Shown: positions 6,968 through 14,611, counted from the first letter of the stretch. The stretch is 24,930 nt of DNA from Candidatus Omnitrophota bacterium (GCA_003451585.1 DMEU01000006.1:1-24930), one strand, 5' to 3'. Notes: generated from the sequence alone by a model not told the origin. Made by a program: numbers and translations.

Positions 6968-8414
6968 AAAAAATATAGTAAAAAGCGACGTTATCGTATT
7001 AGGCGCAGGGCTTGCCGGCCTTGCCTCTGCTTTTGGCGTTCTTGGCCGCGGACAAAAGCCCGTTGTCATTGAAAAAGAGGCAATAGTTGGAGGGATGAGC
7101 TGCAGTATAAGGCGAGATGGGTTTGTCTTTGACCTTGGAGGCCATCGTTTTCTGCCGCACAACATAAAGACAACAGAATACGTCCGTGCTTTATTTAAAG
7201 ATAAGACGCTTTTATTGCGCAACAGGAAGAGTCAGATCTATCTTGGAGGGAAGTTCCTCCAGTATCCGCCTGAGGCCATAGACCTTTTGAGGAGGCTCGG
7301 TATCGCTACAAGCCTGAAATGCGCGTTTGGCGGCCTGTGTGCGCGTATCAGGCAGGGCATATTAAAAGAGCCTGAAAATACGCTCAAGGATTGGCTGATG
7401 CATCGTTTCGGCCAGGATCTTTACGACATATACTTCGGCCCTTATTCGGCAAAATTATGGGGTGTTGACCCTGACCAGATATCTTCTGAGTGGGCGCCTC
7501 AGCGCGTTTCAGTCTCGAGCATAGGCGTTGTTATCCGTAATCTTATGCCTGCAAAAGGCAGGGCCATAAAGACCTACGCGCGCAAGTTCCTTTATCCTGT
7601 GGGAGGCATAGGCAGGATACCGGAACTAATGGCAGGGCAGATCGGCGGTATGGGTTCGAAGGTCTTTTTAAACCATTGTGCATCGAAGATAACCCGTCAT
7701 GAAAATGGCTATATGGTGGAGGCCGAAGACGGCCGCGCGGGAAGGCGTTTGTTTTTTGCGAAAAAGATAATTTCAACTATGCCTTTGTCTGAGTTTGTTA
7801 TGATGCTCGAGCCCCGAGTCCCTCCTGAGGTCTTAAATGCAGCGGGCAGTTTACGTTTCCGGTCAGTGCGTTTCTTGAACCTGATGTTAAACACTGACGA
7901 GGTGACTAAAAATACATGGCTTTATGTTCCTGAAGATAAGTTCACCTTTTTTCGCATACAGGAGTTCAATAAGTGGTGTCCCAAGAACGCTCCACGCGGC
8001 AAGGTGGGGCTCTCACTTGAAGTGGCGTGTCAGAAAGGTGACAGGCTGTGGTCTATGCCTGATGAGGAACTTTTAGATATCTGTCTTATGGATCTAAAGA
8101 AGATGCGTGTAGACCTTGAAAAAAAAGTTATTGGATATTTTTCAACATACGCGGAACACGCCTATCCTTTTTATTCTTTGGACTACAGGAGGCACCTGCA
8201 GAAGATATACCGTTTTATGGAATCTTTTGATTCCATAGTGGTCACAGGGCGGCAGGGCCTATTTCGCTATCTTAATATGGATAGGGCGCTGGAAGTGGGG
8301 TTTGAAGCGGCAGAGGCTTTGTATGACCCTGCCAGGCGCCTTCATTTTTTGAGGGATAAAGAGGACAGGAAATATTTGGAATCAAATCTCCACCTGTCAA
8401 AGAAGAAGCGATAG
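6957..8414 (+). CDS. FAD-dependent, UDP-galactopyranose-mutase-like oxidoreductase
   Basis: A 485-residue flavoprotein. The N-terminal Rossmann motif is DVIVLGAGLAGLASA (11-25), followed by the acidic end of beta2 (VVIEKE, 36-41), GGMS (45-48) and FDLGGHRF (58-65). The last resembles the conserved D-GGH region of UDP-galactopyranose mutases and related amine-oxidase-fold enzymes. A second FAD-contact block is likely at the C-terminus. In polysaccharide clusters such proteins act on nucleotide sugars or on lipid-linked sugars, and this one might make an unusual sugar. True UDP-galactopyranose mutases are shorter (about 370-400), so the exact reaction is open. The ATG at 6957 is preferred over a GTG at 6930 that would add nine residues and more overlap. 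The next gene begins directly after its stop. Confidence 0.85.
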   Translation: MHDEKNIVKSDVIVLGAGLAGLASAFGVLGRGQKPVVIEKEAIVGGMSCSIRRDGFVFDLGGHRFLPHNIKTTEYVRALFKDKTLLLRNRKSQIYLGGKFLQYPPEAIDLLRRLGIATSLKCAFGGLCARIRQGILKEPENTLKDWLMHRFGQDLYDIYFGPYSAKLWGVDPDQISSEWAPQRVSVSSIGVVIRNLMPAKGRAIKTYARKFLYPVGGIGRIPELMAGQIGGMGSKVFLNHCASKITRHENGYMVEAEDGRAGRRLFFAKKIISTMPLSEFVMMLEPRVPPEVLNAAGSLRFRSVRFLNLMLNTDEVTKNTWLYVPEDKFTFFRIQEFNKWCPKNAPRGKVGLSLEVACQKGDRLWSMPDEELLDICLMDLKKMRVDLEKKVIGYFSTYAEHAYPFYSLDYRRHLQKIYRFMESFDSIVVTGRQGLFRYLNMDRALEVGFEAAEALYDPARRLHFLRDKEDRKYLESNLHLSKKKR

Positions 8415-9413
8415 ATGTTTATTTCTGTTATCGTCCCTGTTTATAACGGCGCGGCTTACCTTTCAAGGACGCTTTCCGCCATAAAGCGTTCCAATTACCG
8501 TGATTTTGAGCTTATAGTCACAGATGACGCCTCAACCGACGGCTCTTTAAAGATAGCAAAAGGATTTGCCGACATAGTAGTTGAGTCTGACAGGCGCATA
8601 TCATCCGGCGCAGCAAGGAACAAGGGCGCGCAAAAAAGCCGCGGGGACATTCTTTTTTTTGTCGATGCCGATGTAGAGATTACCCCTGAGGCGCTTTCCT
8701 ATATTGCTTCCGAGTTCGGCCGTAACCCCGGCGTTTCCGCGTTCTTCGGCTCATATGACGATGAGCCGTCGTTTCCTGGTTTTTTCTCCCAATACAAGAA
8801 CCTCTTCCATCATTTTGTCCATCAGCAGGCCAATGTAGACGCAAAGACGTTCTGGGCCGGATGCGGCGCTGTCAGGCGCCAGGCATTTATCAATTCAGGC
8901 GGTTTCCCTGAAACCTTAAGGTCTTCTTCTATCGAAGATGTCCTTTTGGGCTACAGGTTGACCAAGCTTGGAGCAAAGATACAGGTATTAAAGAAATTGC
9001 AGGCCAAACATTTGAAGGAATGGGGCTTTTTCGATCTACTTTCAACGGACATCCTGCGGCGGGCTATTCCCTGGACTAAGCTTGCGGCAAAAAAAGGGCT
9101 GCCATACGACCTGAATTTCAAGTTTGCCGACAGGCTTAGCGCCTTTTGCGTATGGGCCTTATTTTTTTCTTTGATATTTTGGAATAGTACGCCTGCCGCG
9201 CTCTTTTTTATCTTGGCAGCGTCTCTATTATGGTTGAACAGGCGGCTTTATGTTTTTTTCGTTAAGAAGAGGGGAGCACGTTTTGCCATGGCGGCTGTCT
9301 TGTTCCACTGGTCCTATCTTTTTTATAGTTCCCTGGTCTTCGCCGTTTTTTTAATTTTCTACAAGGTCCGCGGATCTTTTGGGGCCAAACGTGATATCTT
9401 TTCTTTGGAGTAA
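8415..9413 (+). CDS. Family 2 glycosyltransferase with C-terminal membrane segments
   Basis: A 332-residue GT2 enzyme. It starts on the first beta-strand (FISVIVPVYNG), then LIVTDDASTDGS (33-44), the DxD motif FFVDADVE (81-88), and the acceptor-side motif SIEDVLLGYRLTKLGAKI. Two or more hydrophobic segments near residues 238-330 probably anchor it in the inner membrane. The ATG follows the previous stop with no spacer, and a weak AAGAAG lies upstream. The last 63 bases overlap, tail to tail, the flippase gene on the opposite strand, so the two 3' ends cannot vary independently. Sugar and acceptor are unknown. Confidence 0.9.
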   Translation: MFISVIVPVYNGAAYLSRTLSAIKRSNYRDFELIVTDDASTDGSLKIAKGFADIVVESDRRISSGAARNKGAQKSRGDILFFVDADVEITPEALSYIASEFGRNPGVSAFFGSYDDEPSFPGFFSQYKNLFHHFVHQQANVDAKTFWAGCGAVRRQAFINSGGFPETLRSSSIEDVLLGYRLTKLGAKIQVLKKLQAKHLKEWGFFDLLSTDILRRAIPWTKLAAKKGLPYDLNFKFADRLSAFCVWALFFSLIFWNSTPAALFFILAASLLWLNRRLYVFFVKKRGARFAMAAVLFHWSYLFYSSLVFAVFLIFYKVRGSFGAKRDIFSLE

Positions 9414-10670
9414 CCTTAAGAGATATTGCAAAAGGTATGCGAGGGTCGCAATGTTTATGAACAGCAATACGAATGGCGGGCCTGTTAATCCAAATCTTTG
9501 TGTCGCGATGATGGCCCCTATTATCATGGCAAGGAGCCTGATCAAGTCTAACATCGCAAGTATAAAAGGTTTATATAACGCCTGCAGCGCCGTATAGAGG
9601 GTCGTCATGACAGGCGAAATGATATTGACCACAAGGAGTATATTGAAGACATGGACGCTATTTATGTAGCGGCTCCCAAAAAAGAACAAGATCAGGTGTT
9701 TTGAGAAAAATAGGAGCGGCAGCAGGCCTAAGCCCAGCCATAAAGAATACGTCAAAGATCTTCTTATGTATTTTATGAATTGTTCTTTCTGCGAAAACCT
9801 GGCCATGTGAGGCATAAGAGCAGCCCGTAGAGAGATGAGGAATATCGGGAATAGATACATGAGATTAGAGGCCAGGCCGTATTGGCCTGCCGCATTGCTG
9901 CCTAAAATGTGGGCTATGATGAACAGGTCAAAAGATGAGACCGCCGTTTTGCACGTTTCGCTTAAAAAAAGCCACTTGCTGTATTTGAGCAATCGGCCGA
10001 TCATGCCAGGCAGTATTTTTTCTTTAGGAAAAAGTTTTTTGTTAAAGTGCGCGAGTGCCGGGACGGCCCCTATCAGCGGGGCAAGTGAGTAGACTAAAGT
10101 TGCGGATAATGTGGTCAGATAGCCGGCCGCGGTAAGTGCGAGTACGGCGAAGAGTTTTCCGGAATCGGTCAAGACCATGAGCGTGAAATATTTTTTGAAT
10201 GACTGGTGTGCCCAGAGAGCGTATTTAAAATAATTAAAGACCGATGTGGTCAGAACGCCTAATGACGCGATCTTTAAAAGCGGCTCAAGCCTTGGGGAGT
10301 GGAAGGCCTTTTCAGAGATCAGGCCGGCTGCGGCGAATAAAATACAGGATATAAGCGCGGAAGAAAGCAGCCTGAGGAAAAAGGCAGCCCTGATCGTTTC
10401 AGACGCCTCCCGGCTTTTTCCGTCCCCCAGGTAGCCGGATGCAATGGTCGTCATGCTGGTATCCATGCCGAAAGACGCAAACAGAGGGATAGTGCGGATA
10501 GTGACCAGAATGATGCTGAAGATACCGAAGTCCGAAGTGTTAAAGCGGCGCGCTATAATAAATAGCGCAAGCGCCCCGAGGCCTGCGCCTATCAAGTTCC
10601 CGCTGAATGTAAAGGTAACAGACGATTTGATACCGGAGCCTGTATGAAGAAAAGCCTTATTTTTATCCAT
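9351..10670 (-). CDS. Polysaccharide/oligosaccharide flippase (Wzx-like, MOP superfamily)
   Basis: A 439-residue integral membrane protein with about 12 hydrophobic helices and the typical Wzx/RfbX start, a first helix followed by LGALALFIIARRFNTSDFGIFS. Family members move undecaprenyl-linked oligosaccharides across the inner membrane, which fits the surrounding glycosyltransferases. It is the only gene on this strand. Its 3' end overlaps the glycosyltransferase gene by 63 bases, and its 5' end overlaps the TPR gene head to head by 27 bases, so it has no private flanking DNA. No internal start is convincing, since the N-terminal helix begins soon after the ATG. A consensus-like promoter lies just upstream, inside the TPR coding region. 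No Shine-Dalgarno is seen. Confidence 0.88.
   Translation of the reverse strand: MDKNKAFLHTGSGIKSSVTFTFSGNLIGAGLGALALFIIARRFNTSDFGIFSIILVTIRTIPLFASFGMDTSMTTIASGYLGDGKSREASETIRAAFFLRLLSSALISCILFAAAGLISEKAFHSPRLEPLLKIASLGVLTTSVFNYFKYALWAHQSFKKYFTLMVLTDSGKLFAVLALTAAGYLTTLSATLVYSLAPLIGAVPALAHFNKKLFPKEKILPGMIGRLLKYSKWLFLSETCKTAVSSFDLFIIAHILGSNAAGQYGLASNLMYLFPIFLISLRAALMPHMARFSQKEQFIKYIRRSLTYSLWLGLGLLPLLFFSKHLILFFFGSRYINSVHVFNILLVVNIISPVMTTLYTALQALYKPFILAMLDLIRLLAMIIGAIIATQRFGLTGPPFVLLFINIATLAYLLQYLLRLLQRKDITFGPKRSADLVEN
10550..10568. repeat. 7-bp inverted repeat inside the flippase gene
   Basis: GCGCTAT (10550-10556) and ATAGCGC (10562-10568) form a perfect stem around AATAA. The + strand contains TATAAT at 10554-10559 within it, but no matching -35 lies upstream. 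It is coding sequence, and a regulatory role is unproven. Confidence 0.3.
10635..10638 (+). promoter_or_regulatory. Shine-Dalgarno GGAG deciding the start of the TPR gene
   Basis: GGAG lies five bases before the ATG at 10644. It supports a real start there even though this lies inside the opposite-strand flippase gene. Confidence 0.55.
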
Positions 10671-12395
10671 GTATGCTTAATTATAGTATTGGGCCTGGCT
10701 ATTTACAACAATTCCCTTGGTGGAGATTTCATACTCGATGATTATCCCCTGATCAAGGATAATAATTATATCAGGGACTTAAGCGCGCCCCACCGTATTT
10801 TTACAAAAAACCTCTCAGACAGGGCCTTTGACCCTCATAGCATGTACCGGCCGATGACGGCCCTAACATATGCCCTGGATTATCATTTTTGGAGGGAAGA
10901 CCCATTTGGATACCACCTTACAAATGTTTTTCTTCATGTGGCCGCTTCTTTACTCGTCTATGTGTTTATCATGCTTCTTTTCGGCAAAGGCCTGCCGGCC
11001 CTGGGTGCCGCGCTTATTTATACGGCCCTTCCGGTGCACGTCGAAGCTGTGGCTTATATTTCAGGGCGCAATGAGATCCTCGCCTTTATTTTTATGATAC
11101 TTTGTTTGATCTTTTATTTGAAGGCTATAGAGCGGAAAAAAATAATATTTTCTTACGGTGTCGTCGTGTTTTATATCTTTGCTGTCCTGTCAAAAGAGAA
11201 CAGCTTTATCCTGCCGGTCCTACTTTGCCTCTACCATTATGTGTTCAGGAAGAGATATTCCATACTTCCGTTTTTTAGCGTATGGGCCATTCTGGCATCG
11301 GCGGTCATTTTGAGGCTTACGGTGTTAAGGTCTTCTTTATTGAATGTATCTTCTTTAGGAGTACTGTGGGATAAAGTACCGCAATTTTTCGCGGTTTTTC
11401 TTAATTATCTGCGTCTCTTGATATTTCCCTTTGGCCTTCGCCTGGGGTATGCGCACAGGGTATTTCATTGGAATGATCCGGCAGTCATATGCGGTGTCTT
11501 GGCATTTTTATTTTTTATATGGCTGATTATGAACAGGAGGAAAGCTGATCCTCTGGTCTCTTTCGCTTGCGGTTGGTTTATTGTGCTGTTGTTGCCGGTT
11601 TCAGGCCTTTATCCTCTATCGTATGCCATGACCGAACTGTGGCTCTATGCGCCGTCAGCCGGTTTTTGTCTGGTCCTCGGCCATATTATCTTTTCCAGCC
11701 GGCTTGGCCGGATATTAAAAATTGCGCTTTTTGCCGGCATCATGGCCTATTATTCGTTTTTAACCGTCAAACAGAATGAATACTGGCGCGAGCCGGTAAG
11801 TTTCTACCAGAGAACATTAAAATACAGGCCCGAGAGCCGTGTTTTATATATGGGTTTAGGCAGGGCCTATCAGGATAGAGGGAATATTCGTCATGCCTTG
11901 GCAGCATACAAAAAAGCCATCAAGTCGGATCCGGGTTATGTAAAAGCTTACACCGCCTTGGCTTCTCTCTACCAGACACTCGGGTTAATTCCGGAGGCGT
12001 CGGCTTATTACGAAAAGGCGTTGGAGGTGGACCCCACTTATGAGGATATTTATAGCAATCTGGGTATCTTGTATTCCGAGGCCGGGGAGACCGGAAAGGC
12101 CTTGGAGCTATTTAAAAGGGCCATAGCCCTTAAACCAAATTTCGCCAAGGCCTATTATAATCTAGGCAATGTTTACTTTGATCTGAATATGTTTAAGGAA
12201 GCCCTTGAATGTTTCCATAAGGCAGTCAAACTCCAGCCCGGTTATGCCTTGGCTGTGAATAATCTGGCCATTACTTATTATAACCTCGGAGACCTCGAGC
12301 AGGCTGAAAGATTTTTCCAGAGGTCTTCGCAGCTGGGTTTTGTAAATCAGGAATTGGCAGACGCCTTGACATCCGCTTTATCTCAAAGCTTGTAA
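10644..12395 (+). CDS. Membrane GT-C-like protein with C-terminal TPR repeats (TMTC-like)
   Basis: A 583-residue protein. The first ~390 residues hold many hydrophobic helices. After helix 1 comes the short loop FILDDYPLI (29-37), whose D32-D33 match the acidic pair found in the first outer loop of GT-C glycosyltransferases. The block MYRPMTALTYALDYHFW...HLTNVFLH (68-98) is typical of the TMTC/DUF1736 group. About five TPR units fill residues 398-570, recognisable by repeated patterns such as AYYNLGNVYFDLNMFKEALECFHKAV with Pro in the linkers. Eukaryotic TMTC proteins are O-mannosyltransferases. By analogy this may transfer a lipid-linked sugar to protein or glycan on the periplasmic side, but activity is inference. 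GGAG precedes the ATG. The 5' end overlaps the flippase gene by 27 bases. Confidence 0.88.
   Translation: MKKSLIFIHVCLIIVLGLAIYNNSLGGDFILDDYPLIKDNNYIRDLSAPHRIFTKNLSDRAFDPHSMYRPMTALTYALDYHFWREDPFGYHLTNVFLHVAASLLVYVFIMLLFGKGLPALGAALIYTALPVHVEAVAYISGRNEILAFIFMILCLIFYLKAIERKKIIFSYGVVVFYIFAVLSKENSFILPVLLCLYHYVFRKRYSILPFFSVWAILASAVILRLTVLRSSLLNVSSLGVLWDKVPQFFAVFLNYLRLLIFPFGLRLGYAHRVFHWNDPAVICGVLAFLFFIWLIMNRRKADPLVSFACGWFIVLLLPVSGLYPLSYAMTELWLYAPSAGFCLVLGHIIFSSRLGRILKIALFAGIMAYYSFLTVKQNEYWREPVSFYQRTLKYRPESRVLYMGLGRAYQDRGNIRHALAAYKKAIKSDPGYVKAYTALASLYQTLGLIPEASAYYEKALEVDPTYEDIYSNLGILYSEAGETGKALELFKRAIALKPNFAKAYYNLGNVYFDLNMFKEALECFHKAVKLQPGYALAVNNLAITYYNLGDLEQAERFFQRSSQLGFVNQELADALTSALSQSL
10680..10708 (-). 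promoter_or_regulatory. Candidate sigma70 promoter for the flippase, inside the TPR gene
   Basis: On the - strand TTGTAA (10708-10703) and TATAAT (10685-10680) are separated by 17 bases. The -10 is a perfect match and the -35 matches 4 of 6. Only nine bases separate the -10 from the flippase ATG, so a transcript would have almost no leader. This is the only DNA available to drive the gene, but the AT-rich signal-helix codons could produce such a match by chance. Confidence 0.5.
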
Positions 12396-12418
12396 AATGC
12401 CTTCATTTCTTGTAATAT
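12390..12418 (+). promoter_or_regulatory. Candidate promoter before the AllA-like gene
   Basis: TTGTAA (12390-12395) and TAATAT (12413-12418) lie 17 bases apart, each matching 4 of 6 consensus positions. The -35 covers the end of the TPR gene. Only seven bases separate the -10 from the ATG at 12426, again implying a leaderless transcript. Confidence 0.33.
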
Positions 12419-12425
12419 AAAAAAC

Positions 12426-12860
12426 ATGCTAAAGAATAAGATAGCGGCAAAAGCGGTCACAGCCGCCAATTTCAGGCGTTTCGGCAGTATTATCGATTAT
12501 CCCGGCAGGCGAGGTGCGCCTAAAACAAAAAATCTGTTTCGGGTCATTGTCAGGCAGCCTGGCCTTGGCTGGCGCATAGCTTATCTGGTGGTAAGGGACA
12601 GGTGTATCCGCAGGCTGGAGCAGCATCCCGGAAGCCTGGAAAGTTTTGAGCCTGTACGAGGACAGGGGCTCATTTATGTCGCTTCAAGAAAAGACCCAGC
12701 GTCTATTAAGTGTTTCCTTCTAGATAAGCCGGTCATTTTAAAGAAGGGCATCTGGCACGGAGTCGTCTCCATCTCGCGGGATTTCGACGTAAAGATCACG
12801 GAAAACTCTTCGGTGAAGTGTATTTATTGGACTTTGGGGTTCGATCTGGACGGAAAATGA
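12426..12860 (+). CDS. Ureidoglycolate lyase (AllA)-like cupin-fold protein
   Basis: A 144-residue protein resembling the AllA family. Family-like features are FRRFGSIIDYPG near the start (16-27), EQHPGSLESFEPVRG (65-79), where the His and Glu lie at the usual metal-binding positions of the fold, and KPVILKKGIWHGVVS (101-115). The length is close to the family norm (about 160). No other allantoin or purine-breakdown gene is present, so a role in ureide use is doubtful, and it may act on another small acid. No Shine-Dalgarno is seen, and a candidate leaderless promoter lies directly upstream. The stop overlaps the next ATG (ATGA), so it is co-translated with the small cysteine protein. Confidence 0.75.
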   Translation: MLKNKIAAKAVTAANFRRFGSIIDYPGRRGAPKTKNLFRVIVRQPGLGWRIAYLVVRDRCIRRLEQHPGSLESFEPVRGQGLIYVASRKDPASIKCFLLDKPVILKKGIWHGVVSISRDFDVKITENSSVKCIYWTLGFDLDGK

Positions 12861-13150
12861 GCCAGGATGAAGCATATCAAAAATATTTAAAAGATGCCTC
12901 AGAGGCTTATGAGGCGTTGTGCAGGCGATGCGGCGCCTGTTGCGGGGTCTTTGAGAAGGACCCGTGCGTAAAATTGGTAAAAGAAGAAGACGGCCGTTAT
13001 TCCTGCTTTGATTACGCCAATCGTTTCGGGCTGCAGAAGACGGTCAACGGCAATACTTTCAATTGTGTCACGCTGTGCCGTATCATCCCAGGTTCGTGGC
13101 CAGGGTCATGGCAGTGCGGGTATAAAAAGCAATTAAAAATTAAGAATTAA
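12857..13150 (+). CDS. Small cysteine-cluster protein, YkgJ-like
   Basis: A 97-residue protein with nine cysteines. The N-terminal block CRRCGACC (22-29) matches the YkgJ-type Zn/Fe cluster signature, and further cysteines follow at 37, 50, 70, 74 and 87. It probably binds iron or zinc, and its role is unknown. The ATG overlaps the previous stop as ATGA. A longer in-frame start at 12818 lies inside the AllA-like gene and is rejected. The last few residues (QLKIKN) are encoded by the AT-rich tandem repeat that follows, so the natural C-terminus may have been altered by repeat expansion. Confidence 0.72.
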   Translation: MSQDEAYQKYLKDASEAYEALCRRCGACCGVFEKDPCVKLVKEEDGRYSCFDYANRFGLQKTVNGNTFNCVTLCRIIPGSWPGSWQCGYKKQLKIKN

Positions 13151-13208
13151 AAATTAAGAATGAAGAATTATATTTTATGCTTTTTTGTTTTGAAAATTCT
13201 TAATTTTT
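13131..13208. repeat. AT-rich 14-bp tandem repeat with an inverted copy
   Basis: AATTAAAAATTAAG occurs twice in tandem at 13131-13144 and 13145-13158, followed by a degenerate AATGAAG. ATTCTTAATTTTT at 13196-13208 is the exact reverse complement of AAAAATTAAGAAT in either unit (13135-13147 or 13149-13161), so a hairpin with a loop of about 34 bases can form. The repeat runs through the stop codon of the upstream gene and fills most of the gap to yjbQ. No T-rich terminator or strong promoter stands out. Confidence 0.75.
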
Positions 13209-13218
13209 CATTAATTTT

Positions 13219-13632
13219 ATGAGATCCTACACCGAATATCTCTGGTTTAATACGAAGTCAAAGCGTGAATATATTAACATCACGCCAAAGGTGCAGGATG
13301 CCTTGCTAAAGAGTAAGATCAAAGACGGCATGATACTGGTCTCGGCCATGCATATAACCGCCGGTGTTTATGTCAATGATGACGAGAGCGGGATAATACA
13401 TGACATAGACGAGATGCTCGAGCGCCTGGCGCCTTACAGGGATGATTATAAACACCACGCTACCGGCGAGACAAATTCCGACGCGCACCTAAAGAGTTTG
13501 CTCGTGCATCATGAAGTTATAGTCCCTGTAACGGATTCAAAGCTTGATCTTGGGCCATGGCAGCAGGTTTATTATGCCGAATTCGACGGCCGCAGGAGAA
13601 AAAGGGTGATAGTGAAGGTGATGGGGGAGTAA
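13219..13632 (+). CDS. yjbQ: YjbQ / UPF0047 family protein
   Basis: A 137-residue single-domain protein of the UPF0047 family, full length. Diagnostic blocks are SAMHITAGVYVNDDES (43-58), the Y-HHATGETNSDAHLKSLL stretch (78-95), where conserved His, Glu and Asp cluster, and the C-terminal LGPWQQVYYAEFDGRRRKRV (112-131). Members have weak thiamine-phosphate synthase activity in vitro and the physiological role is unsettled. The ATG follows the AT-rich repeat. A TTGAAA at 13190-13195 could be a -35, but no good -10 fits. The next gene starts two bases after the stop and uses a Shine-Dalgarno inside this gene. Confidence 0.93.
   Translation: MRSYTEYLWFNTKSKREYINITPKVQDALLKSKIKDGMILVSAMHITAGVYVNDDESGIIHDIDEMLERLAPYRDDYKHHATGETNSDAHLKSLLVHHEVIVPVTDSKLDLGPWQQVYYAEFDGRRRKRVIVKVMGE
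13623..13629 (+). promoter_or_regulatory. Shine-Dalgarno GGGGGAG deciding the DHH gene start
   Basis: GGGGGAG ends five bases before the ATG at 13635. It favours this start over an upstream in-frame ATG at 13557 that would overlap yjbQ by 76 bases. Confidence 0.65.
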
Positions 13633-13634
13633 GA

Positions 13635-14609
13635 ATGGCGATGAGAGACATTATGGACTACAAGAGAGTTGCCCTGGCGATAAATAAAGCTAAAAAGATA
13701 GCGCTTTGCATCCACATGTTCCCTGATGGGGATGCTATCGGTTCTATGTTGGCGCTGGCGCTGGCATTAAAGGCCTTAAAGAAGAAATTCTATCTTTTTT
13801 CGCCGAGCGAATTGCCGCACCGCTATAATTTCCTTCCGTTATACGGGCAGATAAAGACAGACATAGGCCCTAATATCAATTTTGACCTGGCTATCGCTAT
13901 TGACTGCGCCTCACACACCCAGTTGGGGGAATTTCATGATAAGGTCTTTAAAAAATCCGAAAAGACTATCGAGATAGACCACCATGCCTTCAGGGAGGCC
14001 TTTGCCGATATATCGCTTGTGGACGACGATGCGGCAGCGGTGGGGGAGATCATCTATCATTTGTGTGAGTTGCTTGGCGTCAAGATAGGCAAGGCGATCG
14101 CCGTGCCTCTTTTGGTATCTTTGATAGTGGAGACCGGCTCTTTCCGTCTTCCGACGGTCCATGCCAAGACCTTCCTCATATGCTCAAAGCTTATTTCATG
14201 CGGAGTGGATTATTACAAGATCGTGGAGAACAGTTATTGGAGCCGCACCCGCGCAGAGGCCATGTTGCTGGGCCTGTGTTTTTCGAGATTGAAATTCCTT
14301 AAAGGAGAAAAGGTGGCTGTGACAACCATCACTTTTAAAGACTTAAAAAGGTTAGGCGCCCGTCAGGAAGACGTCGACCCTGTGGCAGACCAGATACGCA
14401 CGCTAAAAAATGTACAGGTCGTCCTGCTCTTCAGGGAGATGCATGGGGCAAAATGGCGAGTAAGCCTGCGCTCTAAGGGTTCTATCAACGTAGGCAAGAT
14501 CGCGGAGGAATTCGGAGGCGGCGGGCATCCGGATGTGGCCGGCTGCTATCTGCCAAAAAGAGAGAAAGAGAAGAGCAGGCTGATAGGAAGGGTCTTGAGC
14601 CTGGTGTAG
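13635..14609 (+). CDS. nrnA: DHH/DHHA1 phosphoesterase, NrnA-like (oligoribonuclease / pAp phosphatase)
   Basis: A 324-residue DHH-family enzyme, the normal length for NrnA. Motif I is HMFPDGDAIGS (27-37, with H27, D31 and D33), then AIDCAS (88-93), the DHH triad IDHH (114-117) and VDDDAAAVGEI (129-139). The C-terminal DHHA1 substrate loop is FGGGGHPDVAG (293-303). NrnA degrades 2-5 nt RNA and dephosphorylates pAp. One detail differs: the usual DTG before the F-R motif reads ETG (VETGSFR, 165-171), which may affect metal binding. Two bases after the stop the FNR-like gene starts. A function on a different small nucleotide, such as c-di-nucleotide products, is possible. Confidence 0.88.
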   Translation: MAMRDIMDYKRVALAINKAKKIALCIHMFPDGDAIGSMLALALALKALKKKFYLFSPSELPHRYNFLPLYGQIKTDIGPNINFDLAIAIDCASHTQLGEFHDKVFKKSEKTIEIDHHAFREAFADISLVDDDAAAVGEIIYHLCELLGVKIGKAIAVPLLVSLIVETGSFRLPTVHAKTFLICSKLISCGVDYYKIVENSYWSRTRAEAMLLGLCFSRLKFLKGEKVAVTTITFKDLKRLGARQEDVDPVADQIRTLKNVQVVLLFREMHGAKWRVSLRSKGSINVGKIAEEFGGGGHPDVAGCYLPKREKEKSRLIGRVLSLV

Positions 14610-14611
14610 CT

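Noticed and set aside
12366..12371. Perfect TTGACA near the end of the TPR gene as a -35
   Set aside because: No acceptable -10 lies 16-18 bases downstream. The TTGTAA/TAATAT pair further on fits better.
12426..12860. Functional allantoin-degradation gene
   Set aside because: No allantoinase, allantoate or ureidoglycolate dehydrogenase gene is nearby, so only family resemblance is claimed.
13131..13208. CRISPR array
   Set aside because: The units are 14 bases, directly abutting without spacers, and purely A/T rich.
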